DNA of 34,474 nt. Source: Devosia yakushimensis (GTDB lineage Bacteria > Pseudomonadota > Alphaproteobacteria > Rhizobiales > Devosiaceae). The notes beneath the pieces were generated by a model. The model was not told where the DNA came from and did not search any database. It saw only the letters and a list, made by a program, of their open reading frames with translations. Of this stretch, positions 1 through 7,216 are shown piece after piece. Numbering within the stretch: position 1 is the first letter of the stretch; each line of letters starts with the position of its first letter. Position numbers and translations under genes: made by a program. The DNA lies in NCBI RefSeq assembly GCF_030159855.1, contig NZ_BSNG01000008.1, positions 1-34,474 on the forward strand, read 5' to 3'.

Positions 1-4
1 AACC

Positions 5-37
5 AAAACCCCCAGTCAGAAATGACTGGGGGTTTTT
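5..37. terminator. Rho-independent terminator, possibly bidirectional
   Basis: A perfect 10-bp stem (CCCCCAGTCA at 9-18 with TGACTGGGGG at 23-32) encloses a GAAA tetraloop. It is followed by TTTTT (33-37) and preceded by AAAA (5-8), so it could end transcription in both directions. The gene it serves on the left lies outside the window. Confidence 0.9.
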
Positions 38-146
38 GCGTTAAAGAGGCAAATTCTCGGCATAATCAAGCCCTAAACCTTGACCCCACATGATCCAGCG
101 CCATGCTGGCCCCAAGAGCCCAAAACAAATCAGAACTCCGGACACC

Positions 147-2303
147 ATGCGCTTCATCCTGCTTGTTGTGACCTTGCTGACCCTGACCATGCCGACAATC
201 GCACAGGACAGCGCCGCCACATCGGCTGGCGATGCCGATATCGATACGCTGATCAAGATCATCGAGAATGATACAAGCCGGGCCGCGCTTATCGAGCGGC
301 TGCAGCAATCGGCCAGTGCCGAGCCGGCGGTGCCGGCTGAAGCGCCGCCCGATCTCAGCATAGCGCGCCAGCTTGCCGAATATACCCGTAGCGTAGCCGA
401 GGGTGCCTCGAGCACCTTTGCGGCTATCGGTCAGGTGTTTTCCGATCTGCAGCAAGGCTTTAGCGGAGCGGCCAATGGCGACTTGACGGCATTCCGCGAC
501 ATTGCAGTGGGGGTGCTGCTGGTCGGCGTCGGTCTTTTCGGCAGTTTCCTCATTCTGCGAATCGTCGTGCTCTGGCTCCAGGGCATGATTGCGTCGCGCA
601 TCGCCAATCGGGCCTGGTATATGCGGCTGCTCGGAGCGGTCGGAGCGGCGGCCATCGACGGGGGGTCGGTGGTTTTGGCCTGGGCCATCGGTTACGTGCT
701 GGCGCTCAGCGTCATCGGAGGGGCGTCGGGGCGGATGGGGATCAACCAGTCCTTGCTGCTCAATGCCTTCCTCGTGGTGGAAATGAGCAAGCTCGTGGTT
801 CGCGCAGTGCTGGTTCCCCGCCATGCCGCGCTGCGGCTATTGCCGGTATCGGATAGCAATGCGGCCTATTGGTCATTCTGGCTGGCGCGCGTCATTTCGC
901 TGGTGGGCTATACTTTCATGTTTGTGGCGCCGGTTATTGCCGCCAATCTGTCCGTTGGCGCGGCAAGTGCGGTGCAGGCATTGGTGATGGTCACCGCCGT
1001 CGTCATCGGCGTCGTGATCGTCCTGCAGAACAAGCTTGATGTTCGGCAATGGCTTAATGATCTGGCGCAAAAGCGCGACAAGGACGGGCTCGGCCAGATC
1101 TTCGTCATGGTCGGCCAGTTCTGGCATCTGGTGGCCATCGGCTATCTCATCGCCTTGCTTGTGGTGTGGTTTGCCAATCCCGAACAGGCATTGCCCTTCA
1201 TGATCGGGGCGACCGTTCAGTCGGTGATCGCCATTCTGGTGGGGGCGTTGATCGTGGCCTTCGTGGGGCGCTTTGTCGGCATCGGTCTGAAGTTGCCCGA
1301 GGATATCCGGACCAGGTTGCCATTGCTTGAGGCGCGCCTGCATGCCTTCGTGCCCCACGTCATGCAGGTGGTTCGCTGGGTGGTGATCGCCGGGGTCGTG
1401 CTGGCAATCCTGCAAGCCTGGTCGCTTTTCGATTTCCTGGGTTGGATCGGCAGCGAACAGGGGCAACAGATTGCCGGCTCGATCATTTCGGCCGTATTGA
1501 TCATATTGGTCTGTATCGTGCTCTATGTGGTGGTGGCATCCTGGGTTGAGTACCGGCTCAATACCACTGTGGGCAAAGCACCGACGCCGCGCGAAAAGAC
1601 CCTGCTCAACCTGTTCAAGAATGCTTTCACCATTGCCCTAGTGGTGTTCGGGCTGATGCTTGCCCTGGCTCAGATCGGGGTCAATATCGCTCCGCTCCTG
1701 GCCGGCGCCGGGGTGATTGGCCTGGCCATCGGCTTCGGGGCGCAGAAGCTGGTGCAGGATATCATCACCGGCATCTTCATTCAGTTCGAGAACGTGATGA
1801 ATGAGGGAGATGTAGTGGAGGCGGCGGGTAAATCCGGCGTGGTGGAAAAGCTCACCATTCGCTCGGTCACCATTCGGGACATGAGTGGTACGGTCCATCT
1901 CATTCCGTTCTCCTCGGTGGATCAGGTCTCCAACATGGTGCGCGGCTTTTCCTTTTATGTCGCCGAGTTTGACGTGGCCTATGACAGCGATATCGAGGCC
2001 GTCAAACAGGTGATGCGCGATGCCTTTGTCGCGGCGATGCAATCCGAGCACCGCGATGTGGTTATCGACGATCTGGATCTGCAGGGGCTGGTTTCGCTGG
2101 CTGGCGGGGCGATGAAGGTGCGGGCGCGCATCAAGACCATGGCCGGCAAGCAATGGGGCATCGGCCGGCTTTATAGCGAAACCGTCAAGCGGATGCTGGC
2201 CGAGCGCGACATACGCACCCCCTCCCAGATCGTCACCTATCGTACCATCGACCGCCCCGCCATCCTGCCACCGCTCGACGATGAGGCTGCCACGCAACCG
2301 TGA
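147..2303 (+). CDS. MscS-family mechanosensitive ion channel
   Basis: A large inner-membrane channel of the MscS family, which opens under membrane tension and releases solutes during hypo-osmotic shock. I place the start at the ATG at 147 because it gives a clean signal peptide (MRFILLVVTLL... ending near AQDS); an in-frame ATG at 90 would add 19 polar residues ahead of it. The protein is about 718 residues: a periplasmic N-terminal part, then many hydrophobic segments, then the MscS core. The pore helix is recognisable by its Gly/Ala-rich pattern (LLAGAGVIGLAIGFGAQ) followed by KLVQDIITG, and the soluble beta and alpha/beta domains follow to the end. The length places it among the larger, multi-TM MscS relatives (YbdG/MscK-like group) rather than the 286-residue MscS type. 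It appears monocistronic. The family call is firm; the exact subfamily is not. Confidence 0.93.
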   Translation: MRFILLVVTLLTLTMPTIAQDSAATSAGDADIDTLIKIIENDTSRAALIERLQQSASAEPAVPAEAPPDLSIARQLAEYTRSVAEGASSTFAAIGQVFSDLQQGFSGAANGDLTAFRDIAVGVLLVGVGLFGSFLILRIVVLWLQGMIASRIANRAWYMRLLGAVGAAAIDGGSVVLAWAIGYVLALSVIGGASGRMGINQSLLLNAFLVVEMSKLVVRAVLVPRHAALRLLPVSDSNAAYWSFWLARVISLVGYTFMFVAPVIAANLSVGAASAVQALVMVTAVVIGVVIVLQNKLDVRQWLNDLAQKRDKDGLGQIFVMVGQFWHLVAIGYLIALLVVWFANPEQALPFMIGATVQSVIAILVGALIVAFVGRFVGIGLKLPEDIRTRLPLLEARLHAFVPHVMQVVRWVVIAGVVLAILQAWSLFDFLGWIGSEQGQQIAGSIISAVLIILVCIVLYVVVASWVEYRLNTTVGKAPTPREKTLLNLFKNAFTIALVVFGLMLALAQIGVNIAPLLAGAGVIGLAIGFGAQKLVQDIITGIFIQFENVMNEGDVVEAAGKSGVVEKLTIRSVTIRDMSGTVHLIPFSSVDQVSNMVRGFSFYVAEFDVAYDSDIEAVKQVMRDAFVAAMQSEHRDVVIDDLDLQGLVSLAGGAMKVRARIKTMAGKQWGIGRLYSETVKRMLAERDIRTPSQIVTYRTIDRPAILPPLDDEAATQP

Positions 2304-2338
2304 TCGGCTGCGCGTTTAGTCTTAAGCCGATCTTAATT
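2302..2338 (+). terminator. Possible weak terminator after the MscS gene
   Basis: GATCGGCT (2302-2309) pairs with AGCCGATC (2325-2332) around a 15-nt loop and is followed by TTAATTT. The stem is perfect over 8 bp, but the loop is long and the U-tract is interrupted, so intrinsic termination is only plausible. Confidence 0.35.
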
Positions 2339-2353
2339 TGATGGGTTAAAATA

Positions 2354-2443
2354 GTGATACGCGCCGGTTGCGGCATGACCGGCGCGGCGGCGGACATTTC
2401 TGTGCCCAGCCGCCGTGACTGAAGTTATCCGCGTATCACGAGG
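2354..2443 (+). other. Candidate structured RNA leader with a three-way junction upstream of the lytic transglycosylase
   Basis: GTGATACGCG (2354-2363) is perfectly complementary to CGCGTATCAC (2430-2439), a 10-bp closing helix. Inside it lie two more hairpins: CCGGT (2364-2368) with ACCGG (2378-2382), and CGGCGGC (2385-2391) with GCCGCCG (2409-2415). GAGG, the best Shine-Dalgarno candidate, directly follows the closing helix at 2440-2443, seven bases before the ATG at 2450. The first internal hairpin can extend to GCGCCGGT/ACCGGCGC only by breaking the closing helix, so two exclusive folds exist. No known riboswitch class was recognised. Confidence 0.45.
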
Positions 2444-2449
2444 CCAGCC

Positions 2450-3664
2450 ATGCACCCATCCGGCAAGATCATTGCCCTTTCCCGACGATTTTCTGCGTTG
2501 GCGCTTGCTGCCCTGTTGACGGCCGGCAGCGTCATCCCATCCTGGGCCAATAGCGCCGATTTCGTGCGCGGGTTGTGGCCACAGGCGCAGGCGCAGGGGG
2601 TCAGCCGGTCGGCATTCGAGGCGGCTTTTGCCGGGTATAATTATCTGCCCAAGATCATGGAGCTGACACGCAAACAGCCCGAATTTTCCCAGACCGTGCA
2701 GCAATATGTTGACAGGCGCGTCACCGATGCCCAGGCCGCCAAGGGGCGCGCCATGCGCGGGGAATGGAACCAGACGCTGACCGGCACGCAACAGCGCTAT
2801 GGTGTACAGCCGGAAATCGTGCTGGCCATCTGGGGTATGGAAACCAATTTCGGTGGCTTCATGGGCGGTGAAAATACCATCCATGCGCTCGCCACGCTGG
2901 TCGAGGGCGGCTATCGGACTGAATTCTTCCGCCGCGAGCTGCTGACGGCTTTGCGCATCATTTCGGATGGCAATGTAAGCCCCGCTAACATGGTGGGCTC
3001 CTGGGCCGGGGCCATGGGGCATACTCAATTCATGCCATCGAGTTTCATGCAATACGCGGTTGATTATAATGGCGACGGCAAGAAGGATATCTGGAATTCG
3101 GTGCCGGACGCGCTGGGTTCGACCGCCAATTATCTCAAGAGCTTTGGCTGGCGGCCGGGGGAGACTTGGGGTTACGAAGTCAAGCTGCCTGCCGGGCTCA
3201 ACTTTGCTGCTGCCCGGCAGATGGAGCGGGCGCCGCTGAGCCAGTGGCAGGCGATGGGGATTACCCGGGTTTCGGGCAAGGCTTTTCCGCGGCCGGGCGA
3301 TGTGGGGCGGCTCTATATGCCGGCGGGTGCAACGGGCCCGGCTTTCCTGCTGTTGCGCAATTTCGATGTGATCAAGCGCTACAATAATTCGGATAGCTAT
3401 GCCCTGGCGGTCGGGCATTTGGCCGACCGGATTCTGGGGGGCGGAGACTTCGCAATGGCCTGGCCTTCGGGCGATTATGCGCTGAGCAAAGACCAGCGTG
3501 CACAGGTGCAAAGCCTTTTGGCGCGGGCCGGATATGATGTCGGCTCGCCCGACGGGGTGATCGGTCCCAAGACGCGCGCGGCGGTCATGGCTTATCAAAG
3601 CAGGGCCGGTTTGCCCGCCGACGGGCATGTGTCAGGACGGCTGCTCGACCAGCTCAAACGCTAG
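2450..3664 (+). CDS. Lytic murein transglycosylase (MltB-like SLT_2 domain plus C-terminal peptidoglycan-binding domain)
   Basis: Periplasmic enzyme expected to cleave the MurNAc-GlcNAc bond of peptidoglycan and form 1,6-anhydro ends. The 404-residue product starts with a positively charged signal peptide (to about residue 34, ending near SWANS). The SLT_2/MltB-type catalytic domain covers about residues 35-330; the likely catalytic glutamate is E131 in the motif IWGMETNFGG. The family motif around AGAMGHTQFMPSSF follows, with a Ca-binding-like NGDGKKD segment. Residues about 340-402 form a PG_binding_1 repeat (DVGSPDGVIGPKTRAAV). The gene is preceded by an unusually structured leader and followed by a hairpin. 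It appears to be a single transcription unit. MltB is often a lipoprotein; no lipobox cysteine is seen here, so a soluble periplasmic form is inferred. Confidence 0.95.
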   Translation: MHPSGKIIALSRRFSALALAALLTAGSVIPSWANSADFVRGLWPQAQAQGVSRSAFEAAFAGYNYLPKIMELTRKQPEFSQTVQQYVDRRVTDAQAAKGRAMRGEWNQTLTGTQQRYGVQPEIVLAIWGMETNFGGFMGGENTIHALATLVEGGYRTEFFRRELLTALRIISDGNVSPANMVGSWAGAMGHTQFMPSSFMQYAVDYNGDGKKDIWNSVPDALGSTANYLKSFGWRPGETWGYEVKLPAGLNFAAARQMERAPLSQWQAMGITRVSGKAFPRPGDVGRLYMPAGATGPAFLLLRNFDVIKRYNNSDSYALAVGHLADRILGGGDFAMAWPSGDYALSKDQRAQVQSLLARAGYDVGSPDGVIGPKTRAAVMAYQSRAGLPADGHVSGRLLDQLKR

Positions 3665-3719
3665 CAGACTGTTAACCTTTGATTAACCAATTGCGCCCAA
3701 CCTTGGCGGCGCTTAAGCA

Positions 3720-3759
3720 GAGGGCAGGCGCGTCTCGAACCATTGAGACTCCTGCCCTC
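3720..3759 (+). other. Long imperfect hairpin between the transglycosylase and the hydrolase genes
   Basis: GAGGGCAGG (3720-3728) pairs with CCTGCCCTC (3751-3759), and an inner GTCTC (3732-3736) pairs with GAGAC (3745-3749) around an 8-nt loop. There is no U-tract, so this is a factor-dependent terminator, an mRNA 3'-end stabiliser or a leader element. Which of these is not decidable from sequence. Confidence 0.5.
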
Positions 3760-3830
3760 GCCCATTTCCGGAATGGCCATAAAATCTTCCGCATTGGGCG
3801 TTAGCCATTTTTCCCCGCATGAAGCTTTGA

Positions 3831-4847
3831 ATGTCGATGACCAGAAATCCCTCGCTGCTGCGTTACGTCCTGATGACGCTGATGGTGTTGATCGCGATCC
3901 ATCCGGCGCCCTCGCTAGCGCTGTCGATCATGGACCCGTTCAACCTGCCCGCGGCCATGGATGCCGGCACGTCCAAGGTTGGGGATGGCATTGCCTATGC
4001 CGATGGGCCACGGCATCGGCTCGATGTCTATGCGCCCGAACAGCGCGGTGCGCCCGCGCCGGTGGTCTATTTCATCTATGGCGGCGGCTGGAACAGGGGC
4101 GAGCGCAGCGACTACCAGTTTGTCGGGCGAGCATTGGCGGCGCGGGGTTTTGTTACGGTCATCGCCGATTACCGGCTGGTGCCGGAAGTGCGCTATCCCG
4201 AATTCCTTGAAGACAATGCCAACGGGCTGCGCTGGGTGCAGGACAATATCGCTCAATATGGCGGCGATCCCAATCGCGTGTTCCTGGCCGGGCATTCGGC
4301 GGGCGCTTACAATGCGGTGATGCTGGCGCTCGATCCTTCGTTCCTGCGCGAGTATGGCGTCACGATCTCCATTCTGGGCGTTGCCGCCTTGTCGGGACCC
4401 TATGATTTCTATCCCTTCGAATATGGCGAGGTGCGGGACGCGTTTGGTTCGGCGGCCAATCCGCAGGGGACCCAGCCGATCAATCTGATCACCGCCAATA
4501 CGCCGCCCATGTATCTGGCAACCGGCACGACGGACCCGATCGTGCGCATGCAGAATACCGAGCGCTTCGCCCAGAAGCTCAAGGATAGCGGCATCTGGGT
4601 GACCACCAAATATTATAGCGGCTTCGGCCATATGGAGCCGGTGATCGCCATGGGGGCGATGTGGCGCTGGCGCATGCCGATGCTGGACGACATGGTGAGC
4701 TTTTTCCAGATGTTCGGCGCCTTCCCCAGTGGCGTGCCCTATGTGGCGGTGGCGCCCGAGCCGCCCGAGCAATTGCCGGAGGCCATCGCGCCCATGGACC
4801 AGATCATCAGCCAGCTCGATGCCATGTTCCAGCCGGTTCAGAAATAG
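3831..4847 (+). CDS. Secreted alpha/beta hydrolase (carboxylesterase/lipase-like)
   Basis: A 338-residue serine hydrolase with an N-terminal signal sequence or membrane anchor (hydrophobic at about residues 11-31, PSLALS cleavage region). The oxyanion-hole motif is YGGGW (residues 83-87). The nucleophile elbow is GHSAG with Ser156. The acid is probably the Asp in TGTTDP and the histidine the one in SGFGHME, giving a full Ser-Asp-His triad. The fold matches the BD-FAE/esterase group that acts on acylated small molecules; the substrate is unknown. The start at 3831 is the first of two nearby ATGs (the other is at 3837), and no strong Shine-Dalgarno separates them. A PF06042 gene follows 30 bases downstream on the same strand, so the two may be cotranscribed. 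Confidence 0.88.
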   Translation: MSMTRNPSLLRYVLMTLMVLIAIHPAPSLALSIMDPFNLPAAMDAGTSKVGDGIAYADGPRHRLDVYAPEQRGAPAPVVYFIYGGGWNRGERSDYQFVGRALAARGFVTVIADYRLVPEVRYPEFLEDNANGLRWVQDNIAQYGGDPNRVFLAGHSAGAYNAVMLALDPSFLREYGVTISILGVAALSGPYDFYPFEYGEVRDAFGSAANPQGTQPINLITANTPPMYLATGTTDPIVRMQNTERFAQKLKDSGIWVTTKYYSGFGHMEPVIAMGAMWRWRMPMLDDMVSFFQMFGAFPSGVPYVAVAPEPPEQLPEAIAPMDQIISQLDAMFQPVQK

Positions 4848-4877
4848 CCGCGCAATCGGCAGAATCGCGCTAGCCTC

Positions 4878-5495
4878 ATGGCCATGAGCGATCATCTGCG
4901 TTTTTCCGGCGCGAGCCACCAAGTCCAGGTCGAAGCCGTCACGGCGATCATCCGGCAGGAGCCGGTGCTGATGGCCGTGCTTGAAGGTCTGCGCGCGCTG
5001 GCGCTGCCCGATCCCTTGCTGGGATCAGGGGCGATCTACAATTCGGTGTGGAATGTGCTGACCGGCCGGCCGCCGCTGACGGGCATCAAGGATGCCGATG
5101 TCGTCTATTTCGACGACAGCGATCTCTCCTATGAGGCCGAGGACCTGGTGATCCGCCGCGCCGCGGAGCGGTTCGCGGACCTGCCGATTCCGGTCGAGGT
5201 CCGCAACCAGGCCCGGGTGCATCTATGGTTTCCGCTGAAATTCGGCACGCCCTATCCGCAGCTCAAAAGCAGCGCCGAGATGATGGATTACTTCGCCTCC
5301 AAGACCCATGCGGTGGCAGCGCGCCTGGAAGATGACGACGGGATCAGCATCTTTGCCCCGTTCGGGCTCGATGACATGTTCTCGTTCCGCATCACGCCCA
5401 ATCTGGCGCTCGACAATCGCCGGACTCATGAGGTCAAGGCGGAGCGCAACAAAGGCATTTGGCCCGAATTGACCGTGGTGCCCTGGCCGGAATGA
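4878..5495 (+). CDS. PF06042-type nucleotidyltransferase family protein
   Basis: A 205-residue protein of the small nucleotidyltransferase-like family PF06042 (formerly DUF925). Visible family features are the GSGAIYNSVWN segment near residue 50, the acidic pair in DADVVYFDDSDLSYEAED (about residues 72-90, the probable metal-binding acidic site), and the C-terminal part APFGLDDMFSFRITPNL. The reaction in vivo is not established for this family. The start is either the ATG at 4878 or the one at 4884. Its stop codon abuts the stop of the convergent VOC gene, forming TGATCA at 5493-5498, so there is no intergenic space for a terminator between the two. Confidence 0.85.
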   Translation: MAMSDHLRFSGASHQVQVEAVTAIIRQEPVLMAVLEGLRALALPDPLLGSGAIYNSVWNVLTGRPPLTGIKDADVVYFDDSDLSYEAEDLVIRRAAERFADLPIPVEVRNQARVHLWFPLKFGTPYPQLKSSAEMMDYFASKTHAVAARLEDDDGISIFAPFGLDDMFSFRITPNLALDNRRTHEVKAERNKGIWPELTVVPWPE

Positions 5496-5906
5496 TCAGG
5501 CGGGGTCCATCCTGACCGAATCCGCCGAGCGGCGGACCGGGCCGTGGAAGACGGCCTCGATATTGTTGCCATCGGGATCGAGCACGAAGGCGGCGTAATA
5601 GCCGGGATGGTAATGCCGCTCGCCGGGGGCGCCATTGCTGGTACCGCCGGCGGCCAGGGCGGCTTTATGGAAGGCATCGACCATGTCGCGGTCCCTGGCC
5701 TGGAAAGCCAGGTGGATATGGGTGGGTACGGTTCGCGCATCGGCGGCATCGACGAAAAGCTCGTCGACCTGAAACCAGTTCTGGCCCGATTGCTCGATTT
5801 TGTGGCCGAGCACGGCCAGCACTTTTTCGTAGAAATAGCGCGTGGCCGCGAAGTTCCTGGCGCGCAGGTGGACATGGTCGATAAGGCGGCCGGTATGCCA
5901 GGTCAT
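5496..5906 (-). CDS. VOC (glyoxalase/bleomycin-resistance) superfamily protein
   Basis: A 136-residue single-domain vicinal-oxygen-chelate protein with the expected paired beta-alpha-beta-beta-beta modules. Likely metal ligands are H11 (IDHVHLRARN), H63 or H65 (THIHLAF) and E117 (DPDGNNIEAVF). The last motif is typical of the glyoxalase-like dioxygenase/isomerase group. The start codon ATG at 5906 has a GGAAGAG Shine-Dalgarno three bases upstream. The specific reaction cannot be assigned from the sequence: this superfamily includes isomerases, dioxygenases and antibiotic-binding proteins. It converges on the PF06042 gene with abutting stop codons. Confidence 0.87.
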   Translation of the reverse strand: MTWHTGRLIDHVHLRARNFAATRYFYEKVLAVLGHKIEQSGQNWFQVDELFVDAADARTVPTHIHLAFQARDRDMVDAFHKAALAAGGTSNGAPGERHYHPGYYAAFVLDPDGNNIEAVFHGPVRRSADSVRMDPA

Positions 5907-5980
5907 ATGCTCTTCCTTGCGCCGTGGCGCTGTCTCCTCCGGCTCGGGTAGATGCGCCGGTACTAGTCCCCACCCACAGT

Positions 5981-6061
5981 GTCATTCCCGCGCAGGCGGG
6001 AATCCATTCTTTCTACACTCGGTTCAAACGAAGAGTGGATTCCCGCCTGCGCGGGAATGAC
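5981..6061. repeat. REP-like perfect inverted repeat
   Basis: A 26-base arm at 5981-6006 is perfectly repeated in inverse at 6036-6061, separated by a 29-base loop. Each arm contains its own small palindrome (CCCGCgcaGGCGGG). Its intergenic location and the two-arm arrangement fit the short palindromic repeats that occur in many copies in Hyphomicrobiales genomes. Copy number cannot be tested in this window. Confidence 0.85.
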
Positions 6062-6114
6062 GTGGTGGTGAATGGGGTATTGAAGCATGGTTGAACGCAG
6101 AACCCCCACCCTAA

Positions 6115-6135
6115 CCCTCCCCACAAGGGGGAGGG
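6115..6135. repeat. Short palindromic repeat of the CCCTCCCC-acaa-GGGGGAGGG type
   Basis: CCCTCCCC (6115-6122) and GGGGGAGGG (6127-6135) form a GC-rich hairpin with a four-base loop, embedded in a pyrimidine-rich flank. From memory this element is common between genes in Rhizobiales and related genomes. It lies 53 bases from the longer inverted repeat at 5981-6061. Confidence 0.6.
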
Positions 6136-6184
6136 AACGGATCGGGGCTCTCGGTGACGGGGGCTCATCTGGGGATTGGGTAAG

Positions 6185-6212
6185 CAAAACCGCCCGGCAT
6201 CAGCCGGGCGGT
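6185..6212 (-). terminator. Rho-independent terminator of the bfd-bfr operon
   Basis: On the minus strand a perfect 10-bp GC-rich stem (ACCGCCCGGC, 6212-6203, with GCCGGGCGGT, 6198-6189) around a four-base loop is followed by TTTTGC. It lies 18 bases beyond the bfr stop codon. Confidence 0.85.
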
Positions 6213-6230
6213 CCATACAATGCAACAGGC

Positions 6231-6716
6231 TTATTCGGCTTCGTCGGCGGAAGCGGAATTGAGCTGGCCGTATTTTTCCTCGCCGATCTTGGCGAGCAGG
6301 TCGAGCTGGGTTTCGAGGAAGTCGATATGGCCTTCCTCGTCGGTCAGCAGGGCCTCGAACAGGTTCTTGGAAACGTAGTCGCCCAGTTGTTCGCAGAGCT
6401 CGCGGCTGGCCTTATAGGCGGCGCGGGCGTCATATTCGCCGGCGAGATCGGCCTCGAGCACTTCCTTGATGGTCTGGCCGATTCGGAGCGGGGCGACGCG
6501 CTGCAGGTTCGGATGGCCTTCGAGGAAAATAATGCGCTCGATCAGGCGATCGGCGTGATGCATTTCTTCAATTGATTCAGCGCGTTCCTTGGAGGCGAGC
6601 TTCTTGTAGCCCCAGTCGTCCAGGAGACGGAAGTGTACCCAATACTGGTTCACTGCGCCGAGTTCGAGAAAGAGGGCTTCGTTAAGCCGCTCGATGACTT
6701 GTGCTTCGCCTTTCAC
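6231..6716 (-). CDS. bfr: Bacterioferritin
   Basis: Haem-containing ferritin that oxidises Fe(II) and stores the mineral in a 24-subunit shell in the cytoplasm. I choose the GTG at 6716: it has a GGAG Shine-Dalgarno seven bases upstream and gives the family's usual N-terminus (MKGEAQVIERLNEAL) and a 161-residue protein, close to the usual ~158. The upstream GTG at 6728 would add four residues. Ferroxidase ligands are recognisable: E in FLELGAVNQY, E and H in EEMHHAD, E in the AGEYDAR region, and E/H in TDEEGHIDF. The Met in EEMHHAD matches the haem-ligating Met52 of E. coli Bfr. The gene overlaps the end of the Bfd-like ferredoxin gene by about 35 bases in another frame, so the two are translationally close. 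A terminator follows. Confidence 0.95.
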   Translation of the reverse strand: MKGEAQVIERLNEALFLELGAVNQYWVHFRLLDDWGYKKLASKERAESIEEMHHADRLIERIIFLEGHPNLQRVAPLRIGQTIKEVLEADLAGEYDARAAYKASRELCEQLGDYVSKNLFEALLTDEEGHIDFLETQLDLLAKIGEEKYGQLNSASADEAE

Positions 6717-6993
6717 GACGTGCTCCACTCTGCTGTTTCTTGAGCTTCTCCAGGCCGGTCTGAATATGGATCAGATCGGCGGCGGGATGGGCTTGCTGCG
6801 AGTGGTAGTTTTCTGTGACGCGGACGATAATGTCCACCACATTCGGCACGCAGCCGCTGCATTTGGCGCGGCGGGCGAGTTCGTTATAGACCTTGGCCGG
6901 CACCACCAATTGCCATGGATCGGCCTTGAGGAGCGTCAGGACGATGTCCTCGATCTCCTGGGAGGTAATCATGTTGCATTGGCAGACGAGCAT
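6682..6993 (-). CDS. Bacterioferritin-associated ferredoxin-like (2Fe-2S)-binding protein
   Basis: A 103-residue BFD-like protein. Such ferredoxins deliver electrons to bacterioferritin to release stored iron. Four cysteines in the BFD spacing are visible: C4-x-C6 in MLVCQCNMIT and a CSGC pair about 40 residues later (AKCSGCVPN). I place the start at the ATG at 6993 because the family begins MxVCxCN. Upstream in-frame ATGs (7032, 7050, 7059) lie in or next to a promoter-like sequence. The C-terminal tail (GLEKLKKQQSGARRERRSTS) is longer and more basic than in the ~64-residue E. coli Bfd and reads over the start of bfr, a translational-coupling arrangement. It may therefore be an overlap-generated extension with no function. 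Confidence 0.87.
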   Translation of the reverse strand: MLVCQCNMITSQEIEDIVLTLLKADPWQLVVPAKVYNELARRAKCSGCVPNVVDIIVRVTENYHSQQAHPAADLIHIQTGLEKLKKQQSGARRERRSTSHRAA

Positions 6994-7030
6994 GGAGGGC
7001 CGGCTTGTCGGATAGGGCTTGCTGGGCGGC

Positions 7031-7059
7031 ATAAAGCGACCAGTATTCATGAATGTCAA
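7031..7059 (-). promoter_or_regulatory. Candidate promoter of the bfd-bfr operon with an embedded palindrome
   Basis: On the minus strand a perfect -35 TTGACA (7059-7054) and a weaker -10 CTTTAT (7036-7031) are separated by 17 bases. The spacer side carries the palindrome ATTCATGAAT (7045-7054), overlapping the -35 box, which could be an operator for an iron-responsive regulator. Only the position and symmetry are seen; no Fur, Irr or RirA consensus is matched convincingly. Confidence 0.4.
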
Positions 7060-7216
7060 TGTCAGAATTGATTTGAACCAAACACGTTTGCCCGATCATG
7101 CCCTGGCCTGACATTTTTGCGGCATGATCGTGGGTAGGATCGGGCGGGGCGCGGGACCGGGTTCCCAGCGTCGAGCCGCTTGGCTTAGGATAGATGGGTC
7201 GAATGAGGAGATGGCC

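Noticed and set aside
2333..3628. 431-residue open frame on the minus strand opposite the lytic transglycosylase
   Set aside because: Arg/His/Pro-rich shadow of a well-supported gene with no family features.
3915..4922. 335-residue minus-strand frame opposite the alpha/beta hydrolase
   Set aside because: Antisense frame with the skewed composition of GC-rich shadows; the plus strand has a full catalytic triad.
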